Shown here one piece after another: positions 58,097 to 64,000 of a DNA stretch of 64,000 bases (the stretch's first letter is position 1; each line of letters begins with the position of its first letter). Below the pieces are notes generated by a model. The model ran no database searches. It was given only the letters and a program-made list of their open reading frames with translations, and had not been told where the DNA came from. This DNA is from Limnohabitans sp. 63ED37-2 (GTDB lineage Bacteria > Pseudomonadota > Gammaproteobacteria > Burkholderiales > Burkholderiaceae_C). A program made the translations under genes and the position numbers. The stretch covers positions 1,111,501-1,175,500 of the forward strand of contig NZ_CP011774.1 of assembly GCF_001412535.1 (NCBI RefSeq), given 5' to 3'.

Positions 58097-59101
58097 TCAG
58101 CCCCGGACCATGCGCATCACCTCGCCCGCGTCCAGGGTGGAGGCCCGGGCTTGGATGTCACCCAAGTGCTGCTGTTGCAGGGTTTTGCCGCTGCTCAAAA
58201 GGCCTTGGTAGGTTTGGCGCAGCAAGTCGGTGGACATGACACGACCGCCTGCGTAATAACGTTTGGCCAAATGGCCGAGTGCGTAAGTGCTGGCAAATGA
58301 AAACGCCATGCCCGTGGCCTGGCTGCCGAGGCCGCCCAGCAACTTGCCCCCCGCCTTGCCCAGCAAACCGCCCAGCAGCTTGCGGCCAAACTCCTCGATG
58401 TACTGCGAGGTCAGGCCCACGCCCGCAGCGGCGATGAACTCCTTGATGTGGCCCTGGTCGAGCGAGACGCCATGGGCCTGGCCCACGCGGTAAACCATTT
58501 TGATTTGCAGCGGAATGATGGCCATGGACGCCCACGACTGGGGCAACAACTCCAGTGCGCCGTTCAAGATGGCGTAGTTGAGGATAGAGCGGTCGATGGC
58601 GGCGTTGTCCGCAGCGGGCGCAGGGGCTGCGGCAGGTGCACTGGGCAGGGCGGCCGTGGCGGTGGGCAAGGCCTCCACCGCGGCTGGTGCGTGCAGCGGC
58701 GCGGCCGCCTCTTCGGCATAAGCGGCTTGGGCCAAAGCTTGGCTGTGGGCAGTGGCCTCGGGCTCGGCGCTGCCCAGCTGCAGATGGGTTTTGAGCTGCT
58801 GCAAAAACGCGGCTTCGGCCGGGCTGCACAGGCCATCGGCATGGCACACGGCGGTGGCCCACTCATAGGCCAGTTGGCGGTGCATCGGGTCTTGCAGTTG
58901 CGCAGCCGCTTGCTGCGCCGACAAACGCCCCAACAGCGCGGCCTGCACAGCCTGCGCCAGTTGCTTGGCGCCGCCTTGCTCGTCGAGCTGCAAGGACAGG
59001 TCGCGCACAAAGTCGCGCTCGGCTTGGGACTTTTCGCCATCGGCCATGGCGGCGTGAACCATGATGGCCAACAGCGCTTGCTGGGTGGGGGCGTTGATCA
59101 T
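58097..59101 (-). CDS. TerB-like protein with DUF697-type C-terminus
   Basis: A 334-aa protein in three parts. Residues 1-110 form a TerB-like helical domain with two acidic repeats (MADGEKSQAERDFV and HADGLCSPAEAAFL). An Ala/Pro-rich linker covers ~120-165. The C-terminal part (~170-330) resembles DUF697, with Gly-rich helices (LLGGLLGKAGGKLLGGLG) that may insert in a membrane. TerB proteins occur with tellurite and stress systems, but no other ter gene is present. The exact role is unknown. Confidence 0.7.
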   Translation of the reverse strand: MINAPTQQALLAIMVHAAMADGEKSQAERDFVRDLSLQLDEQGGAKQLAQAVQAALLGRLSAQQAAAQLQDPMHRQLAYEWATAVCHADGLCSPAEAAFLQQLKTHLQLGSAEPEATAHSQALAQAAYAEEAAAPLHAPAAVEALPTATAALPSAPAAAPAPAADNAAIDRSILNYAILNGALELLPQSWASMAIIPLQIKMVYRVGQAHGVSLDQGHIKEFIAAAGVGLTSQYIEEFGRKLLGGLLGKAGGKLLGGLGSQATGMAFSFASTYALGHLAKRYYAGGRVMSTDLLRQTYQGLLSSGKTLQQQHLGDIQARASTLDAGEVMRMVRG

Positions 59102-59238
59102 GTGACTTGGAGGAATTGAATGGGGTTGAAGACAAAAACCAATTCAAGCACATGAGGCCAAAAGGGTGCCCTTTGATGCGGGGCAATGACCTGTGGTTGG
59201 AGGGGATTGGGGGGCTTGCGCCGGGCTGCAGGTCTTTA

Positions 59239-59258
59239 TACTGTTCATTTGTACAGTA
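59239..59258 (+). promoter_or_regulatory. LexA (SOS) box upstream of umuC
   Basis: A second TACTGT-N8-ACAGTA site, with CTGT and ACAG in consensus spacing, ends only 7 bases before the umuC ATG at 59266. LexA bound here would block both the promoter and the start region. This makes umuC an SOS gene independent of umuD. Confidence 0.92.
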
Positions 59259-59265
59259 TTTGGCC

Positions 59266-60585
59266 ATGCCCCTCCCCATGCTCGCCCTCATCGACGGCAA
59301 CAACTTCTACGTCTCCTGCGAACGTGTCTTCCAGCCCTGGCTGCAAGGTCGGCCGGTGGTCGTGCTGTCCAACAACGACGGCTGCGCGATTGCCCGCTCT
59401 GACGAAGCCAAGGCCCTGGGCATCAAGATGGGCGCGCCTTACTTCCAGCTGCGCGAGCTCGAGCGCGACGCTGGCCTGATCGCCTTGTCTGCCAACTTTG
59501 CGCTGTACGGCGACATGAGCGACCGCATGATGAGCCTGGCCGCTGGCCTGGGCCACACCCAAGAGATCTACTCCATCGACGAAAGCTTTGTCGACCTGAG
59601 TGGCATCCCCGGCGACCTGGTGCGCCGCGCCCGCACCATCCGCCAACGCATCCACCAATGGATCGGCATCCCGACCTGCATCGGCATCGGCCCCACCAAA
59701 ACCCTCGCAAAATTAGCCAACGCCATCGCCAAAAGCGCCGAACGCAAACCCGGCAGCTACCCGGCCCAACACGCCCAAATCTGCCACCTGGGCGCGTGCA
59801 CCCCCGAAGAACTGCAGGCCCTGCTGCAGGCCACCGAAGTGGGCGAGGTGTGGGGTGTGGGCCGCAAGATCGGGGCGCAACTGCGCGAGAACGGCATCCA
59901 CACCGCGCTCGATCTGCAACGCATGAGCCCGGCTGCCGCCAAAGCGGGCTGGTCGGTGGTGCTGGAAAAAACCGTGCGCGAACTTAACGGCGTGCCCTGC
60001 ATCGAGTTCGAAGACGAACCCCCGGCCAAACAACAAATCGCCTGCACCCGCAGCTTTGGCCACCCGGTGACCGAGCTGATCGAACTGCAAGAAGCCATCA
60101 CCGAATTTGCCTGCCGCGCCGCCGAAAAACTGCGCAAACAAAACAGCCACACGGGCCAAATCATGGCCTTCATCCGCACCAGCCCGTTTAGAAAACAAGA
60201 CCCGCAATACAGCCGCAGCGCAAGCATCCCCCTGCCCAGCCCCACCAGCGACAGCGCCCACATCACGCAAGCCGCCAACGCCATCGTCAAACGCATTTAC
60301 AAACCCGGCTACAAGTACGCCAAAGCAGGCGTGATGCTGATGGACCTGCAACCGGCCACCCGCGAACAACTCACGCTGGACCTGGACGAAACCATGCCCG
60401 AAAACCGCGTGCGCCTGATGGATGCGATGGACCAGCTGAACCAGCGCTATGGGCGTGGGACGCTCAAGCTGGCCAGTGGGGGGGCGCCGAGGGCGATGAA
60501 GTTGTGGGCGATGAAGCAAGAGCGGATGACGCCCGCATACACCACCGATTGGGCCAAGTTGCTGATGGTGCGCACGGACGCATGA
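59266..60585 (+). CDS. umuC: DNA polymerase V catalytic subunit UmuC
   Basis: Y-family polymerase for error-prone lesion bypass. The 439-aa protein has LIDGNNFYVSCERVF (Asp metal ligand), VVLSNNDGCAIARS, YSIDESFVDLSG (catalytic DE) and the GIGPTKTLAKLAN helix-hairpin-helix region. The little-finger domain and C-terminus follow (DLDETMPENRVRLMDAMDQLN). ATG 59266 is used; ATG 59278 (MLALIDG) fits UmuC homologues equally well. The LexA box just upstream limits any longer start. umuD is not adjacent. Confidence 0.94.
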   Translation: MPLPMLALIDGNNFYVSCERVFQPWLQGRPVVVLSNNDGCAIARSDEAKALGIKMGAPYFQLRELERDAGLIALSANFALYGDMSDRMMSLAAGLGHTQEIYSIDESFVDLSGIPGDLVRRARTIRQRIHQWIGIPTCIGIGPTKTLAKLANAIAKSAERKPGSYPAQHAQICHLGACTPEELQALLQATEVGEVWGVGRKIGAQLRENGIHTALDLQRMSPAAAKAGWSVVLEKTVRELNGVPCIEFEDEPPAKQQIACTRSFGHPVTELIELQEAITEFACRAAEKLRKQNSHTGQIMAFIRTSPFRKQDPQYSRSASIPLPSPTSDSAHITQAANAIVKRIYKPGYKYAKAGVMLMDLQPATREQLTLDLDETMPENRVRLMDAMDQLNQRYGRGTLKLASGGAPRAMKLWAMKQERMTPAYTTDWAKLLMVRTDA

Positions 60586-60630
60586 CCGTGCACACGTCGG
60601 TGCTGTGGCGTTGTGTGCAGAGGGCGGGGG

Positions 60631-61068
60631 TCAGTTTTTGGCTTGCACCGATGACCCAGCTTGCCAAAGGCTCACTGCACGGGCAAATTCTTTGAAGTCG
60701 TCCAGATGGCCCGCGGTGATGGCGTGGACCACTTGCCAATTGATGGCGCTGTAGTTGTGCACTGCGATGTTGCGGAAACCAACGGACTTTTTGAGTTGAA
60801 TGGCCAGATCGGCGGTGATGACACCCATGCCATGGAGTTGTTGGAAGGTTTCGGCCATGGTGGCTGGGCCTGGCTGGTTTTGACTGGCAGCGATGTGCGC
60901 ACCAATGTCTACCGCCATTTGAACGGCTCGGGTCAGGTTGAGCGAGACGATGTCTTGCAGGTCGAAATCATCGGCCAGTTGGTCGGCATCAAAAGGCTGT
61001 TTGGATTCAATGCGCACCAGGCAACGGCGCAAAGAATCCAGTTTTTGATCGATCACTTGTGGATCCAT
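60631..61068 (-). CDS. HepT-family toxin (HEPN RNase)
   Basis: A 145-aa HEPN-domain protein with the RX4-6HXY active-site motif R99-NIAV-H104-N-Y106. HepT cleaves RNA and is kept inactive by its MntA partner, which adds AMP groups to the motif tyrosine. It overlaps the upstream mntA-like gene by 16 bp. The pair forms a type VII toxin-antitoxin module. Confidence 0.88.
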   Translation of the reverse strand: MDPQVIDQKLDSLRRCLVRIESKQPFDADQLADDFDLQDIVSLNLTRAVQMAVDIGAHIAASQNQPGPATMAETFQQLHGMGVITADLAIQLKKSVGFRNIAVHNYSAINWQVVHAITAGHLDDFKEFARAVSLWQAGSSVQAKN

Positions 61069-61451
61069 GCCTGCCTTCTTTCTTGCAGTATGCGGGCTTG
61101 GTAAGGCATGAAGTCGGCGGCTTCCATGACGTGGCGGGTCATGTATTGCGCGTGCAGTACGTCGCTGCCCAAGATGCGCACGCCGTATTGCATGATTTGG
61201 CCCAGCAATGGTTCGCCAACGGTGCGCAGATCGATCAGGTCAATCGGGCGGCCCGTGGCCAGCGTCAGGGCTTCGATCAGTGCGATATGTTGCTGAACGC
61301 TCATGGCTTGGTCAAATGCCAGGGCGATGTCCAGATCGCTGTCGGGTTTGGCCAGTCCTGTGGCGCATGAGCCGAAAACAATGGCCAGCTGCAAGCCGAC
61401 CACCGAGTTCAGTGCTTGCCGGATTTGTGGCAACTGCGCAATCGCAGACAT
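61053..61451 (-). CDS. MntA-family nucleotidyltransferase antitoxin
   Basis: A 132-aa minimal nucleotidyltransferase with the GS-X10-DXD motif (G27-S28 to D39-L-D41) in FGSCATGLAKPDSDLDIAL. It should modify the HepT tyrosine with AMP from ATP. The start at 61451 (MSAIAQLPQ) matches family length; the frame is open to an ATG at 61526. It is the first gene of the pair, as is usual when the antitoxin precedes hepT. Confidence 0.87.
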   Translation of the reverse strand: MSAIAQLPQIRQALNSVVGLQLAIVFGSCATGLAKPDSDLDIALAFDQAMSVQQHIALIEALTLATGRPIDLIDLRTVGEPLLGQIMQYGVRILGSDVLHAQYMTRHVMEAADFMPYQARILQERRQAWIHK

Positions 61452-61597
61452 GGACGCAACGCAGCCCGCCCCTGGGCCGGGCGGCTTTGGAGCGGTGAAT
61501 TCAATCGGTGCAGCGGGCGCGGTCATGGCTTCATTTTGTCATATGGACTGGGCGGAGGCGCGTGTCCGGCGGCGTGTATGCAGCGTCTGCCCGGCCA

Positions 61598-62509
61598 TCA
61601 AGGCGGGCTGAGCCACTGCACCGCCATCTCGGTCAGCAGGGCCAGGGTGGCTTGCTGGGTGAGGGTGCCGGGGCGTTGTGCGCTGATGGCGGTGGTCAGC
61701 TGGATGTGCAAGGCCGGTTGCTTGAGGGGCCGCACCGAAAACGCCGATGGCCGCACCGAGCGCATGACCGCGTTGCGCGGCAAGATGGCGTAGCCCGCGC
61801 CGTCGGCCACCAGGTCGAGGATGGCGCTCACGCCGTCAATCTCCAGCGCAATCAGGGGGCGGTAGCCGATGGCGGCCATTTCAGACTCCACATGCATGCG
61901 GATGGCGTTCGGGCGGGTGGGGATGACCAAGGGCAGGGCGGCAACCTCTTGCAGACCGATGGCGGGCGGGGGCGGGTCTTCCTGCAGGCCCGGTGGGCGC
62001 GGCTGCACCAGCAGCAACTCTTCTTGCACCAGCGGGGTGTGTTCGATGCCGGGCATGGGGCTGGGGTTGTAGAGCACGGCGATGTCCAGGCGGCCGTTTT
62101 GCAGGTTTTCTTGCATGGCGCTCGACAGGCCTTCGCTGATGGACAGTTGGGCCTCGGGCATCTTGGCGCGAAAGGCCCGGGTGAGGGGCACCGTCAGCAC
62201 CCGCGCCACGCTGGGCGGCAGGCCTAGAGCCACGCGCCCTGTGAGGCCCGTGCGCACCCGGCCAAGCTCTTCCCGCGCCCGCTCCACTTGGTGCAGGATG
62301 CCCCGGCCGTGCTCCAGCAGCAGCAGCCCGGCTTGGGTGGGGGTGGCGCCGCGCCCGTTGCGCACCAGCAGGTTTTGCCGCAGCTCGACTTCGAGCAGGC
62401 GCACCTGGCGGCTGAGCGCGGGCTGGGCCACGTTCAGGGCCTGGGCGGCCCGTGTGAAGCTGCCCAGTTCGGCCACGCGCACAAAGTATTCGAGCTGTTT
62501 GAGGTCCAT
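61598..62509 (-). CDS. LysR-family regulator, divergent from ligJ
   Basis: A 303-aa regulator with an N-terminal helix-turn-helix (QLEYFVRVAELGSFTRAAQALNVAQPALSRQVRLLE, quoted as residues ~5-39: VAELGSFTRAA then QPALSRQV). A LysR effector domain follows. It is transcribed away from ligJ, with a dyad at 62550-62568 in the 157-bp gap, the usual layout in which the regulator activates the divergent catabolic operon in response to a pathway intermediate. The inducer is not known. Confidence 0.88.
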   Translation of the reverse strand: MDLKQLEYFVRVAELGSFTRAAQALNVAQPALSRQVRLLEVELRQNLLVRNGRGATPTQAGLLLLEHGRGILHQVERAREELGRVRTGLTGRVALGLPPSVARVLTVPLTRAFRAKMPEAQLSISEGLSSAMQENLQNGRLDIAVLYNPSPMPGIEHTPLVQEELLLVQPRPPGLQEDPPPPAIGLQEVAALPLVIPTRPNAIRMHVESEMAAIGYRPLIALEIDGVSAILDLVADGAGYAILPRNAVMRSVRPSAFSVRPLKQPALHIQLTTAISAQRPGTLTQQATLALLTEMAVQWLSPP

Positions 62510-62549
62510 GAGGATCCAGAGGAGGGGCTTTCGGTAGGGCTGATTTTGT

Positions 62550-62568
62550 CATACCCAAGTCTTGGTTA
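62550..62568. promoter_or_regulatory. LysR-type operator dyad between lysR and ligJ
   Basis: ATACCCAAG-T-CTTGGTTAT is an inverted repeat with one mismatch per arm and contains the T-N11-A pattern of LysR sites. It lies about 40 bases from the lysR start and 100 from ligJ. Confidence 0.65.
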
Positions 62569-62666
62569 TGCCCATTTGTTCTAGCTGGTAGATGTGCCGG
62601 GGGCTGGGCGTTGGCGGGGTGAGCCTGCACAATCTGCGCAAACCCCTTGACCCATCAGGATTGCCC

Positions 62667-63713
62667 ATGAGCCAAACCAAACCCTTGATCATCGACGTGC
62701 ACGGCCACTACACCACCGCTCCCAAGGCCTTGGAAGACTGGCGCAACAAGCAAATTGCAGGCATCAAAGACCCCGCGTCCATGCCCAAAGTGGCAGATCT
62801 GAAAATCAGTGACGACGAATTGCGTGAAACGATTGAGACCAACCAATTGGCCAAGATGAAAGAGCGTGGCTCGGACATCACCATCTTCAGCCCCCGCGCC
62901 AGCTTCATGGCCCACCACATTGGCGACTTCAACGTGTCGTCCACCTGGGCGGCCATTTGCAATGAGCTGTGCTACCGCGTCGCTCAACTGTTCCCCGACC
63001 ACTTTGTGCCTGCGGCCATGCTGCCCCAGTCGCCCGGCGTGGACCCGGCCACTTGCATCCCTGAGCTGGTCAAGTGCGTGGAGCAATACGGCAACGTCGG
63101 CATCAACCTGAACCCCGATCCGTCAGGCGGTCACTGGACATCACCGCCTTTGTCCGACAAGGCTTGGTACCCCATTTACGAAAAGATGGTGGAGTACGAC
63201 ATCCCCGCCATGATCCATGTGAGCACCAGCTGCAACAGCTGCTTTCACACGACAGGCGCACATTACCTGAACGCTGACACCACCGCTTTCATGCAGTGCC
63301 TGACCAGCGATCTGTTCAAGGATTTCCCCACGCTCAAGTTCTTGATCCCGCACGGCGGCGGCGCGGTGCCTTACCACTGGGGCCGTTTCCGGGGCTTGGC
63401 GCAAGAACTCAAAAAGCCTTTGCTGACCGAGCACTTGCTCAACAACATCTTCTTTGACACCTGCGTGTACCACCAGCCCGGCATTGACCTGCTGACCAAA
63501 GTGATTCCGGTCAGAAACATCTTGTTTGCCTCCGAGATGATCGGCGCGGTGCGTGGCATCGACCCTGAAACCGGCCACTACTTTGACGACACCAAGCGCT
63601 ATGTGCAAGCCACGGCCAACCTCAATGACCAAGAGCGTTACATGGTCTACGAAGGCAATGCGCGTCGCGTGTTCAAGCGCTTGGACGATCAGTTGACCGC
63701 CAAAGGCCTGTGA
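62667..63713 (+). CDS. ligJ: 4-Oxalomesaconate hydratase (LigJ)
   Basis: Zinc-dependent amidohydrolase-superfamily hydratase that adds water to 4-oxalomesaconate, giving 4-carboxy-4-hydroxy-2-oxoadipate in the protocatechuate 4,5-cleavage pathway. The 348-aa protein has DVHGHYTTAPKA (metal HxH), TIFSPRASFMA, NLNPDPSGGHW, MIHVSTSCN, IPHGGGAVPYHWGRFRGLA, and GAVRGIDPETGHYFDDTKRY, close to Sphingobium LigJ from memory. The start at 62667 (MSQTKPLIIDVHG) fits. ligK follows after 29 bp. Confidence 0.93.
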   Translation: MSQTKPLIIDVHGHYTTAPKALEDWRNKQIAGIKDPASMPKVADLKISDDELRETIETNQLAKMKERGSDITIFSPRASFMAHHIGDFNVSSTWAAICNELCYRVAQLFPDHFVPAAMLPQSPGVDPATCIPELVKCVEQYGNVGINLNPDPSGGHWTSPPLSDKAWYPIYEKMVEYDIPAMIHVSTSCNSCFHTTGAHYLNADTTAFMQCLTSDLFKDFPTLKFLIPHGGGAVPYHWGRFRGLAQELKKPLLTEHLLNNIFFDTCVYHQPGIDLLTKVIPVRNILFASEMIGAVRGIDPETGHYFDDTKRYVQATANLNDQERYMVYEGNARRVFKRLDDQLTAKGL

Positions 63714-63742
63714 AGCATTGATTCGAAATTCAGGAGAAAACC

Positions 63743-64000
63743 ATGTACGAACTCGGCGTTGTTTACCGCAACATCACCCGCGCGGACCGCGCAGCCGCTG
63801 ATGGCCTGGGCGCACTTGGCTCGGCCACGGTGCACGAGGCCATGGGCCGTGTGGGTCTTATGAAGCCTTATATGCGCCCCATTTATCCCGGAGCGCAGGT
63901 GTCGGGCACGGCCGTGACGGTGCTGCTGCACCCCGGCGATAACTGGATGATGCATGTGGTGGCCGAGCAGATTCAGCCCGGCGACATCGTGGTCGCAGCC
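63743..64000 (+). CDS. ligK: 4-Carboxy-4-hydroxy-2-oxoadipate aldolase (LigK-like), 3' end cut by the window
   Basis: Class II pyruvate aldolase of the RraA-like fold that splits 4-carboxy-4-hydroxy-2-oxoadipate to pyruvate and oxaloacetate. The 86 residues present contain NITRADRAAADGLGALG, ATVHEAMGRVG, SGTAVTVLLHPGDNWMMHV and QIQPGDIVVAA. These match LigK/ProA aldolases. A clear AGGAGA ribosome binding site lies 5-10 bases before ATG 63743. The gene continues beyond the window. It follows ligJ as in known protocatechuate 4,5-cleavage operons. Confidence 0.9.
   Translation, partial: MYELGVVYRNITRADRAAADGLGALGSATVHEAMGRVGLMKPYMRPIYPGAQVSGTAVTVLLHPGDNWMMHVVAEQIQPGDIVVAA

Noticed and set aside
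1..64000. CRISPR arrays, rRNA genes, insertion sequences or prophage
   Set aside because: I saw no regularly spaced direct repeats, no rRNA sequence, no transposase and no phage structural genes on either strand.

Overview
The window is a GC-rich bacterial chromosome segment with densely packed genes. Many genes overlap their neighbours by 4 bp or share convergent ends. It looks like a betaproteobacterium of the order Burkholderiales, probably Comamonadaceae. The inference rests on gene content: a Bug/TctC-type binding protein, EarP with an Arg32-type EF-P, a ligJ/ligK protocatechuate 4,5-cleavage module, and hupB-tRNA-ppiD order. The species cannot be named from sequence alone.

Layout. 1-2.8 kb: the end of a branched-chain amino acid ABC transporter (fused LivH-LivM permease, LivG, LivF). 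2.9-9.1 kb: pncB, an NhaD-type antiporter, a D-2-hydroxyacid dehydrogenase, rmuC and an MFS carrier. 9.1-11.6 kb, minus strand: a LOG-family protein, efp, and two half-size YeeE/YedE sulfur transport proteins. 11.6-14.1 kb: a lower-GC insert that I read as three integron gene cassettes (GNAT acetyltransferase, CPBP membrane protein, TIR-domain protein with an in-frame amber codon) without an integrase. 14.1-31.3 kb: mostly housekeeping genes (earP, uvrC, pgsA, ttuC-like, hupB, tRNA-Val, ppiD, tRNA-His, mfd, ispD-ispF, mog, darP, pmbA). 31.3-38.7 kb: yqeY-rpsU, a PlpD-like patatin autotransporter, a flavoprotein, cobA, a ModA-like binding protein and tsaD. 38.8-50.9 kb: catabolic and transport genes (LivK-like and TctC-like binding proteins, PdxA-like dehydrogenase with a GntR regulator, MFS, M81 and C45 peptidase families, transglutaminase, metallo-hydrolase). 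51-61.5 kb: SOS genes (umuD-cho and a separate umuC, each with its own LexA box) interleaved with tandem serine hydrolases, small accessory genes and two toxin-antitoxin pairs (BrnT/BrnA-like, HepT/MntA). 61.6-64 kb: a LysR regulator divergent from ligJ-ligK, which runs off the window.

How the genes work together. EarP rhamnosylates Arg32 of EF-P, and both partners are here, but the cassette insert and the sulfur transport genes lie between them. UvrC, Mfd, Cho, UmuD, UmuC and RmuC give the region a strong DNA-repair content. The ligJ-ligK pair carries out late steps of protocatechuate meta-cleavage, and the divergent LysR gene is its likely regulator.

The most notable observations are the integrase-less cassette array with its nonsense-interrupted TIR gene, the split umuD-cho/umuC SOS loci, the terminator-like hairpin just before mfd, a palindromic element between livHM and livG, and the paralogous secreted serine hydrolases.
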